The translations under genes and the position numbers were made by a program. From JAQVEB01 sp028698105 (GTDB lineage Bacteria; Bacteroidota; Bacteroidia; Bacteroidales; Dysgonomonadaceae), in contig CAXYYA010000069.1 in NCBI GenBank assembly GCA_964293155.1, forward strand, positions 1 to 10,164: DNA of 10,164 nt. The letters run 5' to 3'. The notes beneath the pieces are model-generated. The model was not told the DNA's origin. It saw only the letters and a program-made list of their open reading frames with translations, and did not search any database. Below are positions 1 to 6,032 of this stretch, piece by piece (position 1 is the first letter of the stretch; every line of letters begins with the position of its first letter).

Positions 1-74
1 GCTTGACAATGTAGATGTTTCACTTCGTTCAACATGACAAAATGAAACTACAGTGGTACTTTTGAGACAGCCTC
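1..74. mobile_element. Possible end of an insertion sequence or MITE-like repeat (entering from the left edge)
   Basis: On the minus strand the segment begins GAGGCTGTCTCAAAAGTACC (55-74). From memory, GAGGCTGTCTCAAAA-type sequences occur as terminal inverted repeats of Bacteroidetes insertion sequences; I could not check this. No transposase is visible because the window starts here, and the second inverted repeat and any target duplication would lie outside it. The boundary at 74 is 35 bp beyond the queC stop codon. A decayed intergenic repeat is an equally possible reading. Confidence 0.35.
13..39 (-). repeat. Dispersed-repeat-like sequence of the TGTCATnnnGAnCGAAGTGA type
   Basis: Read on the minus strand this stretch starts TGTCATGTTGAACGAAGTGA and ends in AACATCT. 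It resembles a dispersed intergenic repeat I recall from Bacteroidetes genomes, of the form TGTCATTCTGAGCGAAGTGA followed by AATCT. It contains a 5-bp inverted repeat, ATGTT (15-19) with AACAT (31-35). Next to the possible IS end, it suggests mobile or repetitive DNA downstream of queC. The family assignment is from memory. Confidence 0.4.
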
Positions 75-109
75 CAATAGATAAAGCCCTTAGGACAATT
101 TGCGGATAA

Positions 110-784
110 TCATTTATTTTTTCTCTCCGTTAAATATTCCTTCAAGCCTTTGTTGCGCAACTTGCAGGCCGGACAATGCCCGCAGCCTTCGGCCAACACA
201 CCATTGTAACACGTGAGTGTTTCGTTGCGCACCAAATCGAAAACGCCCAATTCGTCGGCCAGTTGCCACACCCGCTTTTTGTCGCGCCACATGAGCGGGG
301 TGTGCACGATAAATTGCTTATCCATCGCCAGGTTTAATGTGGTGTTCACCGATTTTATAAATGTATCGCGACAATCGGGGTAGCCGCTGTAATCGGCTTC
401 GGAAACGCCGGTCACCAGATGGCGAATGTTTTTTTCGTATGCCAGGGCGGCGGCAAACGTGAGAAAAAGCATATTCCTTCCCGGCACAAACGTATTGGGA
501 TACGAATCGGCGGGTTTTTCCTCGTCCATCTCCATCGAAACATCGGTGAGCGAATTGGAAGCCAGCTGCGAGATCACGCTCACATCCAACAGCCGGAAAG
601 GCACCTCTGCCATTTTGGCAATGCGTTCGGCATTTTTTATCTCCTGCGCATGACGTTGTCCGTAAGAAAAACACAACGCGTGCACGTTGTTGAACTGCTC
701 TTTTGCCCAAAAGAGGCATGTGGTGGAATCTTGTCCGCCCGAAAACAGCACGAGGGCGTCTTCGTTACCGTAGTTATTGGTCAT
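110..784 (-). CDS. queC: 7-cyano-7-deazaguanine (preQ0) synthase QueC
   Basis: QueC converts 7-carboxy-7-deazaguanine to preQ0 using ATP and ammonia, a cytoplasmic step toward queuosine-modified tRNA. The 224-residue product has the usual family length. The N-terminal ATP-pyrophosphatase loop SGGQDS lies at residues 15-20. The family motifs YGQRHAQE (41-48) and FVPGRNMLFL (99-108) are present. The C-terminal zinc site is complete: C192, C201, C204 and C207 within TCYNGVLAEGCGHCPACK. The ATG at 784 is chosen because the family-typical ALVLFSGGQDS follows directly after it; there is no Shine-Dalgarno sequence, as is normal in this phylum. A promoter-like box lies about 60 bp upstream. No other queuosine gene (queD, queE, queF) is visible; the downstream side runs into possible mobile DNA. 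Identification is secure. Confidence 0.97.
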   Translation of the reverse strand: MTNNYGNEDALVLFSGGQDSTTCLFWAKEQFNNVHALCFSYGQRHAQEIKNAERIAKMAEVPFRLLDVSVISQLASNSLTDVSMEMDEEKPADSYPNTFVPGRNMLFLTFAAALAYEKNIRHLVTGVSEADYSGYPDCRDTFIKSVNTTLNLAMDKQFIVHTPLMWRDKKRVWQLADELGVFDLVRNETLTCYNGVLAEGCGHCPACKLRNKGLKEYLTERKNK

Positions 785-842
785 ATTCTTTGTTTTGTAT
801 GTGGTTACCTAAGATACACAGAAAGGAATTTCCCTTCAAATG

Positions 843-850
843 CAAAGATA
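843..850 (-). promoter_or_regulatory. Bacteroidetes-type -7 promoter box of queC
   Basis: On the minus strand these bases read TATCTTTG, an exact match to the Bacteroidetes -7 consensus TAnnTTTG. It sits 58 bp upstream of the queC start, which would give a leader of roughly 50 nt. No clear TTTG is seen at the -33 spacing. The short leader shows no obvious preQ1-type pseudoknot. Confidence 0.5.
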
Positions 851-1002
851 CAATTAATTTAAAAGAGCTCGGATAGCCTTATGGTTTTTCCGGTTGACCT
901 AACATCTTTGTTAAATTTACCGTTGCATACCTAATTTTTATAAATATTAATATAAATCACCGATACATGCTCAATTATTCACACTTATTGATAAACATTT
1001 GC

Positions 1003-1019
1003 ACAACAATAATTGTTGT
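1003..1019. repeat. 17-bp palindrome
   Basis: ACAACAAT (1003-1010) and ATTGTTGT (1012-1019) are perfect 8-bp inverted arms around a single A. With a one-base centre it cannot form a good RNA hairpin, so a protein-binding site is more plausible than a terminator. No regulator is assigned. Confidence 0.45.
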
Positions 1020-1130
1020 AGTTCGAGAATATGAGACACAAATTGAGGCTAAGAACTTTTATCGGAATAAAATTTTTAACGTAATTCTTTAAACAGTTTG
1101 GTTCCTCAATCGTTTATCATTCAGAGCAAC

Positions 1131-1163
1131 AAAAAGCCGCCCAAATTTCCCAATCTGAACGGC
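1131..1163 (-). terminator. Rho-independent terminator on the minus strand
   Basis: On the minus strand GCCGTTCAGATT (1163-1152) pairs with AATTTGGGCGGC (1147-1136) along all 12 positions, counting three G-U wobbles, around the GNRA-type loop GGGA (1151-1148). TTTTTG follows directly. On the plus strand the wobbles become A-C mismatches, so the structure is functional on the minus strand only. Confidence 0.7.
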
Positions 1164-1194
1164 CCAACAATTAAGGTGTCATATTAAATGACAG
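1131..1194 (-). ncRNA. Candidate small RNA, about 64 nt, two hairpins
   Basis: A TAnnTTTG-like promoter box (1200-1207, minus strand TAATTTTG) is followed within about 65 nt by a strong intrinsic terminator (1131-1163). The implied RNA would start near 1194. It would hold a 5' hairpin, TGTCAT/ATGACA with a 5-nt loop (1177-1193), and end in the terminator's U-run. No reading frame of useful size fits inside it. The ends are inferred, and no RNA family is recognised. The alternative is that the terminator serves an unseen longer transcript. Confidence 0.35.
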
Positions 1195-1199
1195 TGTTG

Positions 1200-1207
1200 C
1201 AAAATTA
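1200..1207 (-). promoter_or_regulatory. Bacteroidetes-type -7 promoter box of the candidate small RNA
   Basis: The minus strand reads TAATTTTG, an exact TAnnTTTG match. A near-match to the -33 box, TTTC for TTTG (1227-1230), stands exactly 19 bp upstream. In AT-rich DNA a chance match is possible; the position just before a terminator-bounded unit raises its interest. Confidence 0.4.
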
Positions 1208-1249
1208 AAGAAATATTTTTTATTGTGAAAAATATTTCTTTTAATTTTT
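1201..1249. repeat. 20-bp AT-rich inverted repeat with one bulged base
   Basis: The left arm AAAATTAAAGAAATATTTTT (1201-1220) matches the right arm 1228-1248 in inverted orientation, apart from one extra base in the right arm. The inner 14 bp (1207-1220 with 1228-1241) are perfect. The loop is TATTGTG. The left arm overlaps the TAATTTTG promoter box of the candidate small RNA, and the right arm carries the mirror image TAATTTTT on the plus strand. Confidence 0.6.
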
Positions 1250-1394
1250 TATGAATTTCCTATAAAATTCTTCCCAAATTGACATTTCCCTTAAATCATT
1301 CCTGCTTTTTGAATTAGCTGTGGTTTTTATCAGCATGTATTTTCTGTAGCCAATCAAAAATCCACGCAATGTACGTTCTTTATTCCGCATTTCG

Positions 1395-1422
1395 AGAACA
1401 TAAATTGATCAAAAAATGTTCT
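1395..1422. promoter_or_regulatory. Operator-like concentric dyad upstream of the 1497 gene
   Basis: The outer arms AGAACAT (1395-1401) and ATGTTCT (1416-1422) are a perfect 7-bp inverted repeat. They share their centre with an inner palindrome TTGATCAA (1405-1412), separated by AAA on each side. The element ends 74 bp before the start codon of the hypothetical gene, a plausible place for a regulator site. No regulator family is assigned. Confidence 0.35.
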
Positions 1423-1496
1423 ATATACACACATCGGTTCCGTTGTGAAGACGTATCCGATTTTTTATGGAAACAAACACCTAACACAATCGAGAA

Positions 1497-1871
1497 ATGG
1501 ATTACAAAATTGGAGACAAGTTTCATGTCATTATTAAAGGATTTTCGCCTACGATTGCCAGCATTGACAATATTACCGAAAAAGAAGGTGAAAAATTCTA
1601 CCATATCTCTTTCGAAGAAGAATACTTGTTCACGCTGGTTCAAACCGTTAAAGAAAACCAGTTGACTGAAATGATTGAACTCTACGAAAGGAACAAAGAC
1701 GACCTGGAACCTTTTATGATGATGAAATCGGAGGACGGTGATGAAACCGCTATGGAAACGCCTTCGAAGAAAAAAGACGAAATTATTGTCGAAGTAAATG
1801 AGGCGGCGGAAATAAACGATGAAAACGAAGTTAATTTTGAGGTAAAAGCCGGTACGGAAAATACGGAATAG
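1497..1871 (+). CDS. Hypothetical acidic protein, 124 aa
   Basis: I do not recognise this protein. Residues 1-50 alternate hydrophobic and charged positions, as in a small beta-rich domain (for example KFHVIIKGFSP and KFYHISFEEEYLFTL). Residues 51-72 look helical. The tail from about 77 to 124 is highly acidic and of low complexity, interrupted by KKK at 91-93, and is probably disordered. There is no signal peptide and no membrane segment, so it should be cytoplasmic. The ATG at 1497 is the first in frame; there is no Shine-Dalgarno sequence. Codon use and the absence of a better frame make a real gene likely. It is followed after 33 bp by another small acidic gene in the same direction, so the pair may be co-transcribed. 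Function unknown. Confidence 0.7.
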   Translation: MDYKIGDKFHVIIKGFSPTIASIDNITEKEGEKFYHISFEEEYLFTLVQTVKENQLTEMIELYERNKDDLEPFMMMKSEDGDETAMETPSKKKDEIIVEVNEAAEINDENEVNFEVKAGTENTE

Positions 1872-1904
1872 CTATTTACGAAAAATGATTAAAATTACGC
1901 AACT

Positions 1905-2249
1905 ATGGACGATAATATGATGAAAGATAACATCGAAAGCAATTCAAAAAGGAAAAGCCTGTTAAACGACGTAATTGTCCACTGGAAATGGGATGATGAA
2001 AGAATTCACCGCCTTTTTCTTGATTTGCGTTACGGCGGAGACGCTGAAACCGGATATGACCTTGAAACAAAATATCCCGAGGAATCGGGAGAGCAGGAAA
2101 CCGTACTCATCCAATCGGATAAGATGATCGGCCTTTCGGCCGAAGAAAAAATTTCCCGTATTACCGATTTACTGCAAAGTGAAGACTGGGAATGGAGTCC
2201 CAAAGAACACACCGATTTTCGTGGGAAAGCAACGAAATTGATCGGGTAA
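1905..2249 (+). CDS. Hypothetical acidic protein, 114 aa
   Basis: Not recognised. The sequence is soluble and acidic, with a tryptophan-containing segment near each end (HWKWDDERIHRLFLDLRYGG at 26-45; DWEWSPKEHTDF at 94-105) and a predicted helix between them (SAEEKISRITDLLQ, 78-91). No signal peptide, membrane segment or catalytic motif is evident. The first ATG at 1905 is used; in-frame ATGs at residues 5 and 6 are alternatives. It lies 33 bp after the preceding hypothetical gene and converges on the HU-domain gene, whose stop codon is 49 bp away. The pair may form a two-gene unit. Function unknown. Confidence 0.7.
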   Translation: MDDNMMKDNIESNSKRKSLLNDVIVHWKWDDERIHRLFLDLRYGGDAETGYDLETKYPEESGEQETVLIQSDKMIGLSAEEKISRITDLLQSEDWEWSPKEHTDFRGKATKLIG

Positions 2250-2298
2250 CCGCGAGAGATTTGTTAGTTAATCAATCCACGATCGAGAGCGTTAGCGC

Positions 2299-3321
2299 CT
2301 ATTTGAATTTCATCAATTCTTTATCTCCCAACGCCTTTGCTCTTAAGATAAATTCGGCATTAAACCGGTCAATATCAAACTCATCCGCACCCGGCATCAC
2401 CAATTCCGTGCCTATCGGTACGATGTTGGGATTCTTGATGCGGTCTTTGTTCTTGTAATAAATATACACCCAGAATTCGCGGCTGCCGAATTTATCCAGC
2501 GCCAGCAGGCGCAGCGTTTTTCCGGCAGGAAGAACCACTTTTTCTACTTCCTCAACGGGTTTGGTAACATTCATTTTCGTATCGGTAAGAACCGTATTTA
2601 CCGGTTGCGCTTTGGCCGTTAGAGCTTGATGCGGGTCATTTTTTTCTTTTTCCGGTTTTCGACCGACTTGCACGAAAAAAAAAAGCACCGCCGCTGCCAC
2701 CGCAACTGCGCCAAGAATAGGCACAAAAATATCCGGTTTTTTTCGCTTATACATAGGTTTGCGAAGCACCACGCCTGCTTCGTTATCAACGTGCGATACT
2801 TGAGTTGCCGTTACCGGCATTTCTTCTTTCACAGAAAACATTTCTTTCGCCTCAATCTCCTCGGTTTGTTCAATTACCAAAGGTTCCGCTGTGATTTCGG
2901 GGACATTGTTAACCAATTCGGTATCCAATGTTTCTTCTGTTTCTTCGTCCATCTCTTCTTCATCGTCATCAGACAGATTCAGGTCCGCGAAAGAAACGCC
3001 CTCGTTAAGCAACGTAGTTTCAAAGTATGAAAACGGTTTATTCACGAGTTCTTTCAACTCTGTTGCGGGCAAAAAATTCAGTTTCAGATGGGAGGGAATT
3101 TCAAATTTTTCGCCGGAATTCACATCAATGCTTTCGCGCGCCTGAACGCGCGTGAGCTTAAACGTCCCGAAATTCTTTATTTTCACCTGTTCCGTTTCGG
3201 ACAAGGTTTCCGAAATAAGGGCAAACAGTTCTCTCAGAAAAGTTTCTGCTTCGGATTTGGATAGTCCCGCGCGATTCTCCAACAGTCCGGCAAGATCGGT
3301 TAAATTCAATTTTTCGTTCAT
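2299..3321 (-). CDS. HU-domain protein with transmembrane anchor and LysM-like C-terminus
   Basis: This 340-residue protein has four parts. Residues 1-95 are an HU/IHF-like DNA-binding domain (KIKNFGTFKLTRVQARESID). Residues 115-165 are a strongly acidic linker. A single hydrophobic segment at about 198-219 follows the basic stretch RKPMYKRKKP, so by the positive-inside rule the HU domain faces the cytoplasm. The C-terminal residues 265-310 (TLRLLALDKFGSREFWVYIYYKN, then PNIVPIGTELVMP) resemble a LysM or LysM-like fold and would be periplasmic. The protein could link DNA to the envelope, but that is inference. The start ATG overlaps the stop of the upstream HU gene by 4 nt (ATGA), which suggests translational coupling. 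The HU part is confident; the LysM part is moderate. Confidence 0.88.
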   Translation of the reverse strand: MNEKLNLTDLAGLLENRAGLSKSEAETFLRELFALISETLSETEQVKIKNFGTFKLTRVQARESIDVNSGEKFEIPSHLKLNFLPATELKELVNKPFSYFETTLLNEGVSFADLNLSDDDEEEMDEETEETLDTELVNNVPEITAEPLVIEQTEEIEAKEMFSVKEEMPVTATQVSHVDNEAGVVLRKPMYKRKKPDIFVPILGAVAVAAAVLFFFVQVGRKPEKEKNDPHQALTAKAQPVNTVLTDTKMNVTKPVEEVEKVVLPAGKTLRLLALDKFGSREFWVYIYYKNKDRIKNPNIVPIGTELVMPGADEFDIDRFNAEFILRAKALGDKELMKFK

Positions 3322-3608
3322 ACCTCGTCCTCCTCGTTCCTAAATAATCCTTTCATTCCCGATGCCGGCTTAAAAACGGCCACGATTTTCGGCGGAACCA
3401 AATAGCGCTCCTGCGTTTGGGGATTTACCGAGATGCGTTCCGATTTTTTTCTGGTCTCAAGAACACCAAAATTCTGAACGGAAATCTGCGTTTCCTCCGC
3501 TAATTTTTCGTTCATCAGCTCAACTGCAGCGTCCAGCATATCCGAAGTTTTGGATTGCGTCCATTGCAAACGTTGCGATAGTTCAGCAGTAAAGTCTTTG
3601 TGTGTCAT
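3318..3608 (-). CDS. HU family DNA-binding protein
   Basis: A small nucleoid-type protein of 96 residues from the chosen start, close to the ~90-residue HU length. It starts MTHKDFTAELSQRLQ, which aligns with the typical HU N-terminal helix. QNFGVLETRKKSERISVNPQ is the beta-saddle and start of the DNA-binding arm, and VPPKIVAVFKPASGMKG is the C-terminal part. An upstream in-frame ATG at 3650 would add 14 residues (MSDIGHPTPDNLKN) not expected in HU. The start at 3608 is preferred because it matches the family and has an A/T-rich upstream stretch. The gene follows rimO by 53 bp and overlaps the next HU-domain gene by 4 nt. The two may act as partners, since HU-type proteins dimerise. Confidence 0.87.
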   Translation of the reverse strand: MTHKDFTAELSQRLQWTQSKTSDMLDAAVELMNEKLAEETQISVQNFGVLETRKKSERISVNPQTQERYLVPPKIVAVFKPASGMKGLFRNEEDEV

Positions 3609-3633
3609 ATTTTTTAAATTGTCAGGTGTTGGG

Positions 3634-3649
3634 TGTCCGATGTCGGACA
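3634..3649. repeat. 7-bp inverted repeat between rimO and the HU gene
   Basis: TGTCCGA (3634-3640) and TCGGACA (3643-3649) flank the two bases TG. The dyad lies just after the rimO stop codon and upstream of the preferred HU start. The 2-nt centre makes a stable RNA hairpin need opening of an inner pair; a protein-binding site or a processing signal is possible. There is no U-run, so it is not a terminator. Confidence 0.4.
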
Positions 3650-3661
3650 TTTTACAGCTAT

Positions 3662-4957
3662 TTATTCAATAACAGCAGTCAGATCGAACGGCAAAGCCGC
3701 ATCAATCTTAACGTTGTAAAATTCCCCGATCTTTAAGGGTTTCTTTTTTCCGATAAGTACTTCGCCGTCCACATCGGGCGAATCAAATTCGGTTCTTCCA
3801 ATGAAATAATCAGGGTCTTCCCAGTCAATGATCACTTTCAGGGTCTTTCCCACTTTCGATTCGTTTACCGATAACGCGATTTCCTCCTGAATATCCATGA
3901 GCGTGTTCATGCGTTCCTGCTTCACTTCCGCAGGAACATCGTCAGAATAATGTTTGTCGTTGTAAGTTCCTTCTTCGTGCGAATACGGGAATGCGCCCAG
4001 GCGCTCGAAACGGGTCTCGCGCACGAAATCCACCATTTCACGGAAGTCTTGTTCGGTTTCGCCCGGATGGCCGACCATCATCGTGGTGCGCAGGTGGATT
4101 CCGGGAACTTCCTCCCTGAACCGACGGATCAGATCAATGGTTTCCTGCTTGGTGATGTTGCGGCGCATCTTTTTCAGCATATTGTCGCTGATGTGTTGCA
4201 GTGCTATATCGAGATAGTTGCATACATTTTCGCGTTCGCGCATCACACGCAGCAAATCCATGGGAAAGTGCGCCGGATACGCGTAATGCAGACGTATCCA
4301 GTCCACACCCTGTATATCGGAAATCCGTTCCACGAGTTCGGGAAGTTTCATGGATTTATATCTGTCGAGGCCGTAATACGTAAGGTCCTGCGCGATGAAC
4401 TGAAATTCTTTTACGCCTTCGGCAACCAAACGGCGCACTTCCTCCTCGATCTCTTCCATCGGACGCGATACATATTTTCCCGTGATGAGCGGAATGGAGC
4501 AATAAGCGCACGTGCGGTCGCATCCTTCGGATATTTTCAGGTATGCGTAATGGGGCGGCGTTGAAATGGTTCTTTCCAACTCCAGATACTGATGGTACGA
4601 TTTCCCGAGGTCAGCGATCAGTGCCTGCCAGTCGAATTTCCCGTAAAACTTGTCCACCTCGGGAATTTCTTCCGTCAGTTCCTGCCGGTAACGTTCGGAA
4701 AGGCAACCCATGACGTAAAGTTTCTTGAGTTTCTTCGCTTTTTTTGCCTCGGCAAAAGACAAGATCATATTAACGGACTCTTCCTTTGCATCGCCAATGA
4801 AACCGCAGGTATTGATCACGGCAATTTCGCCGCGCGGCTTTTCGGCATCGTGTTCCGTAATGTAGCCGTTAGCAACCAGTTGCCGCATCAGCCGCTCCGA
4901 ATCCACCAGATTTTTGGAGCAACCGAGGGTTATGATGTCTATTTTGTTTTTAATCAT
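3662..4957 (-). CDS. rimO: Ribosomal protein S12 methylthiotransferase RimO
   Basis: RimO adds a methylthio group to the beta-carbon of a conserved aspartate in ribosomal protein S12, using radical SAM chemistry and two iron-sulfur clusters. The 431-residue length is normal. The N-terminal cluster cysteines are C13 (LGCSKNLVDSE), C51 (NTCGFI) and C85 (GCLSERY). The radical-SAM motif CxxxCxxC is C146-C150-C153 (EGCDRTCAYCSIP). Downstream family motifs include FIAQDLTYYGLDRY, LDIALQHISDNMLKKMRR and GHPGETEQDF. The C-terminal 65 residues form the TRAM domain. LGCSKNLVDSE and S12-type features distinguish it from the tRNA enzyme MiaB. It sits between a DUF1016 gene (9 bp away) and the HU gene, and is probably co-transcribed with both. 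Confidence 0.97.
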   Translation of the reverse strand: MIKNKIDIITLGCSKNLVDSERLMRQLVANGYITEHDAEKPRGEIAVINTCGFIGDAKEESVNMILSFAEAKKAKKLKKLYVMGCLSERYRQELTEEIPEVDKFYGKFDWQALIADLGKSYHQYLELERTISTPPHYAYLKISEGCDRTCAYCSIPLITGKYVSRPMEEIEEEVRRLVAEGVKEFQFIAQDLTYYGLDRYKSMKLPELVERISDIQGVDWIRLHYAYPAHFPMDLLRVMRERENVCNYLDIALQHISDNMLKKMRRNITKQETIDLIRRFREEVPGIHLRTTMMVGHPGETEQDFREMVDFVRETRFERLGAFPYSHEEGTYNDKHYSDDVPAEVKQERMNTLMDIQEEIALSVNESKVGKTLKVIIDWEDPDYFIGRTEFDSPDVDGEVLIGKKKPLKIGEFYNVKIDAALPFDLTAVIE

Positions 4958-4966
4958 TGTTATTGG

Positions 4967-6025
4967 CTAATTTTCATTATCAGAGAATCTGTTTTTTGCA
5001 ATTTCTATAGCCCTGTGCAATCTGTCCAACAGAATTTCTTTTTTGGGGAGAATGGTCAGATAATCCGAAACTTTGATGTTGGATTCCTGTAAATGCAACA
5101 ATTCAATATGTTCGGGATTTTTACCTCCGCATAAAATCAAGCCGATTGGCGAATTTTCCCCTTCTTCTCGCTCATATTTGTTTAAATAATTCAAATATAG
5201 CTCCATTTGACCTTTATATGCCGCTTCAAACTCGCCTATTTTCAAGTCAATGACAATCAATGCTTTTAATTTACGATGATAAAACAGCAAATCGATGTAG
5301 TAATCCTTATGATCAATTATGATTCTTTTTTGACGAGCAAGAAAAGCGAAATCAATGCCCAACTCAGATATAAATCGTTGTAATTCGGCGATAATTGCAC
5401 TCTCCAACTCTTTTTCAGAATAAGTATCTTTTAAACCTAAAAAATCAAGAAAATAGGGGTCTTTAAAGACAAGATCAGGGGTAATTTTTCCGGTTTCGCC
5501 CACCAATTCCAATTCTTTTCGAATAACTTCTTCGGGTTGTTTACTGATGGCTGTACGTTCATAAAGCATGGAATTTACCCGCTCGCGAAATGTGCGAACA
5601 CTCCATTTTTCAATTTTACACATTTCCATGTAAAACGAACGTTTCAGGGTATCTTCAATGTAAATTAATTCCTTTATATGTGACCAAGAGAATTGTCTCC
5701 ACAGTGTAGAGACAATTTCTTTTTCGGGAAAAACCTCTGCAAACCGGATGCAATGCCGAAGCTGTTTTTCGCTCCATCCTGTTCCGTATTCCTGTATTAA
5801 ATTTTCGGAAAGTGCAGCTACAATTTGTTTTCCGTATTGAGCACGTTTATTTTTTAAAACATCCTCATTAATACGTTTCCCAACTTGCCAGTAAAGCATA
5901 CTCATTGTAGCATTAACAGTGATGGCTACATCTGTTTTGGCTTGTTCTATCAATGTTTTTACATCGCCAAAAATACGGTTAAACTGTATGTCTGCTGAAT
6001 GTGCCAAAACGTATTTTTTTATCAT
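4967..6025 (-). CDS. PDDEXK nuclease-domain protein, YhcG/DUF1016 family
   Basis: A 352-residue protein of the YhcG/DUF1016 family. Residues 15-165 match the N-terminal helical domain (LYWQVGKRINED, AQYGKQIVAALSENL, WSEKQLRHCIRFAEVFP, QFSWSHIKELI). Residues 185-345 match the C-terminal PD-(D/E)xK nuclease fold; likely metal-binding residues are D245 (YYIDLLFYH) and D260/K262 (ALIVIDLKIG), with E265 and Q273 (YKGQMELYL) following. The nuclease activity of this family is predicted and its role uncertain; members are often in accessory or mobile regions. The gene lies between ftsY and rimO and is more AT-rich: sampled 60-nt lines give 21 G+C (5221) and 18 (5821), against 33 (4261, rimO) and 32 (6661, ftsY). 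No antitoxin or partner gene is next to it. It appears intact. Confidence 0.9.
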   Translation of the reverse strand: MIKKYVLAHSADIQFNRIFGDVKTLIEQAKTDVAITVNATMSMLYWQVGKRINEDVLKNKRAQYGKQIVAALSENLIQEYGTGWSEKQLRHCIRFAEVFPEKEIVSTLWRQFSWSHIKELIYIEDTLKRSFYMEMCKIEKWSVRTFRERVNSMLYERTAISKQPEEVIRKELELVGETGKITPDLVFKDPYFLDFLGLKDTYSEKELESAIIAELQRFISELGIDFAFLARQKRIIIDHKDYYIDLLFYHRKLKALIVIDLKIGEFEAAYKGQMELYLNYLNKYEREEGENSPIGLILCGGKNPEHIELLHLQESNIKVSDYLTILPKKEILLDRLHRAIEIAKNRFSDNEN

Positions 6026-6032
6026 TGGAAAC

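Larger units (their letters stand above)
785..1496. other. 712-bp AT-rich intergenic region with several inverted repeats
   Basis: No convincing protein gene is present on either strand. The stretch separates divergent queC (minus) and the hypothetical gene at 1497 (plus). It holds the queC promoter box, a 17-bp palindrome at 1003-1019, a minus-strand intrinsic terminator with a promoter-like box just upstream (possible small RNA), a 20-bp AT-rich inverted repeat at 1201-1249, and a concentric dyad at 1395-1422. No exact TAnnTTTG promoter was found for the plus-strand gene at 1497. Confidence 0.7.

Noticed and set aside
785..842. preQ1 riboswitch in the queC leader
   Set aside because: The leader of about 50 nt shows neither the characteristic short stem with A-rich tail nor a visible pseudoknot partner.
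318..862. Open frames of 75-147 codons overlapping queC on either strand
   Set aside because: They lie wholly or mostly inside the certain queC gene in other frames, lack family features, and have composition typical of antisense readings.
1369..1665. Open frames of 98 codons (plus) and 87 codons (minus) at the start of the 1497 gene
   Set aside because: Both overlap the better supported 1497 gene in other frames and show no coherent domain; the plus frame also crosses the operator-like dyad.
3950..4564. Long 204-codon plus-strand frame inside rimO
   Set aside because: It is antisense to a certain, fully motif-supported rimO; its residues (many H, F, R) are typical of antisense frames in such genes.
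4967..6025. Toxin-antitoxin or restriction system around the DUF1016 gene
   Set aside because: Both immediate neighbours are housekeeping genes, and no antitoxin, methylase or second accessory gene is present.
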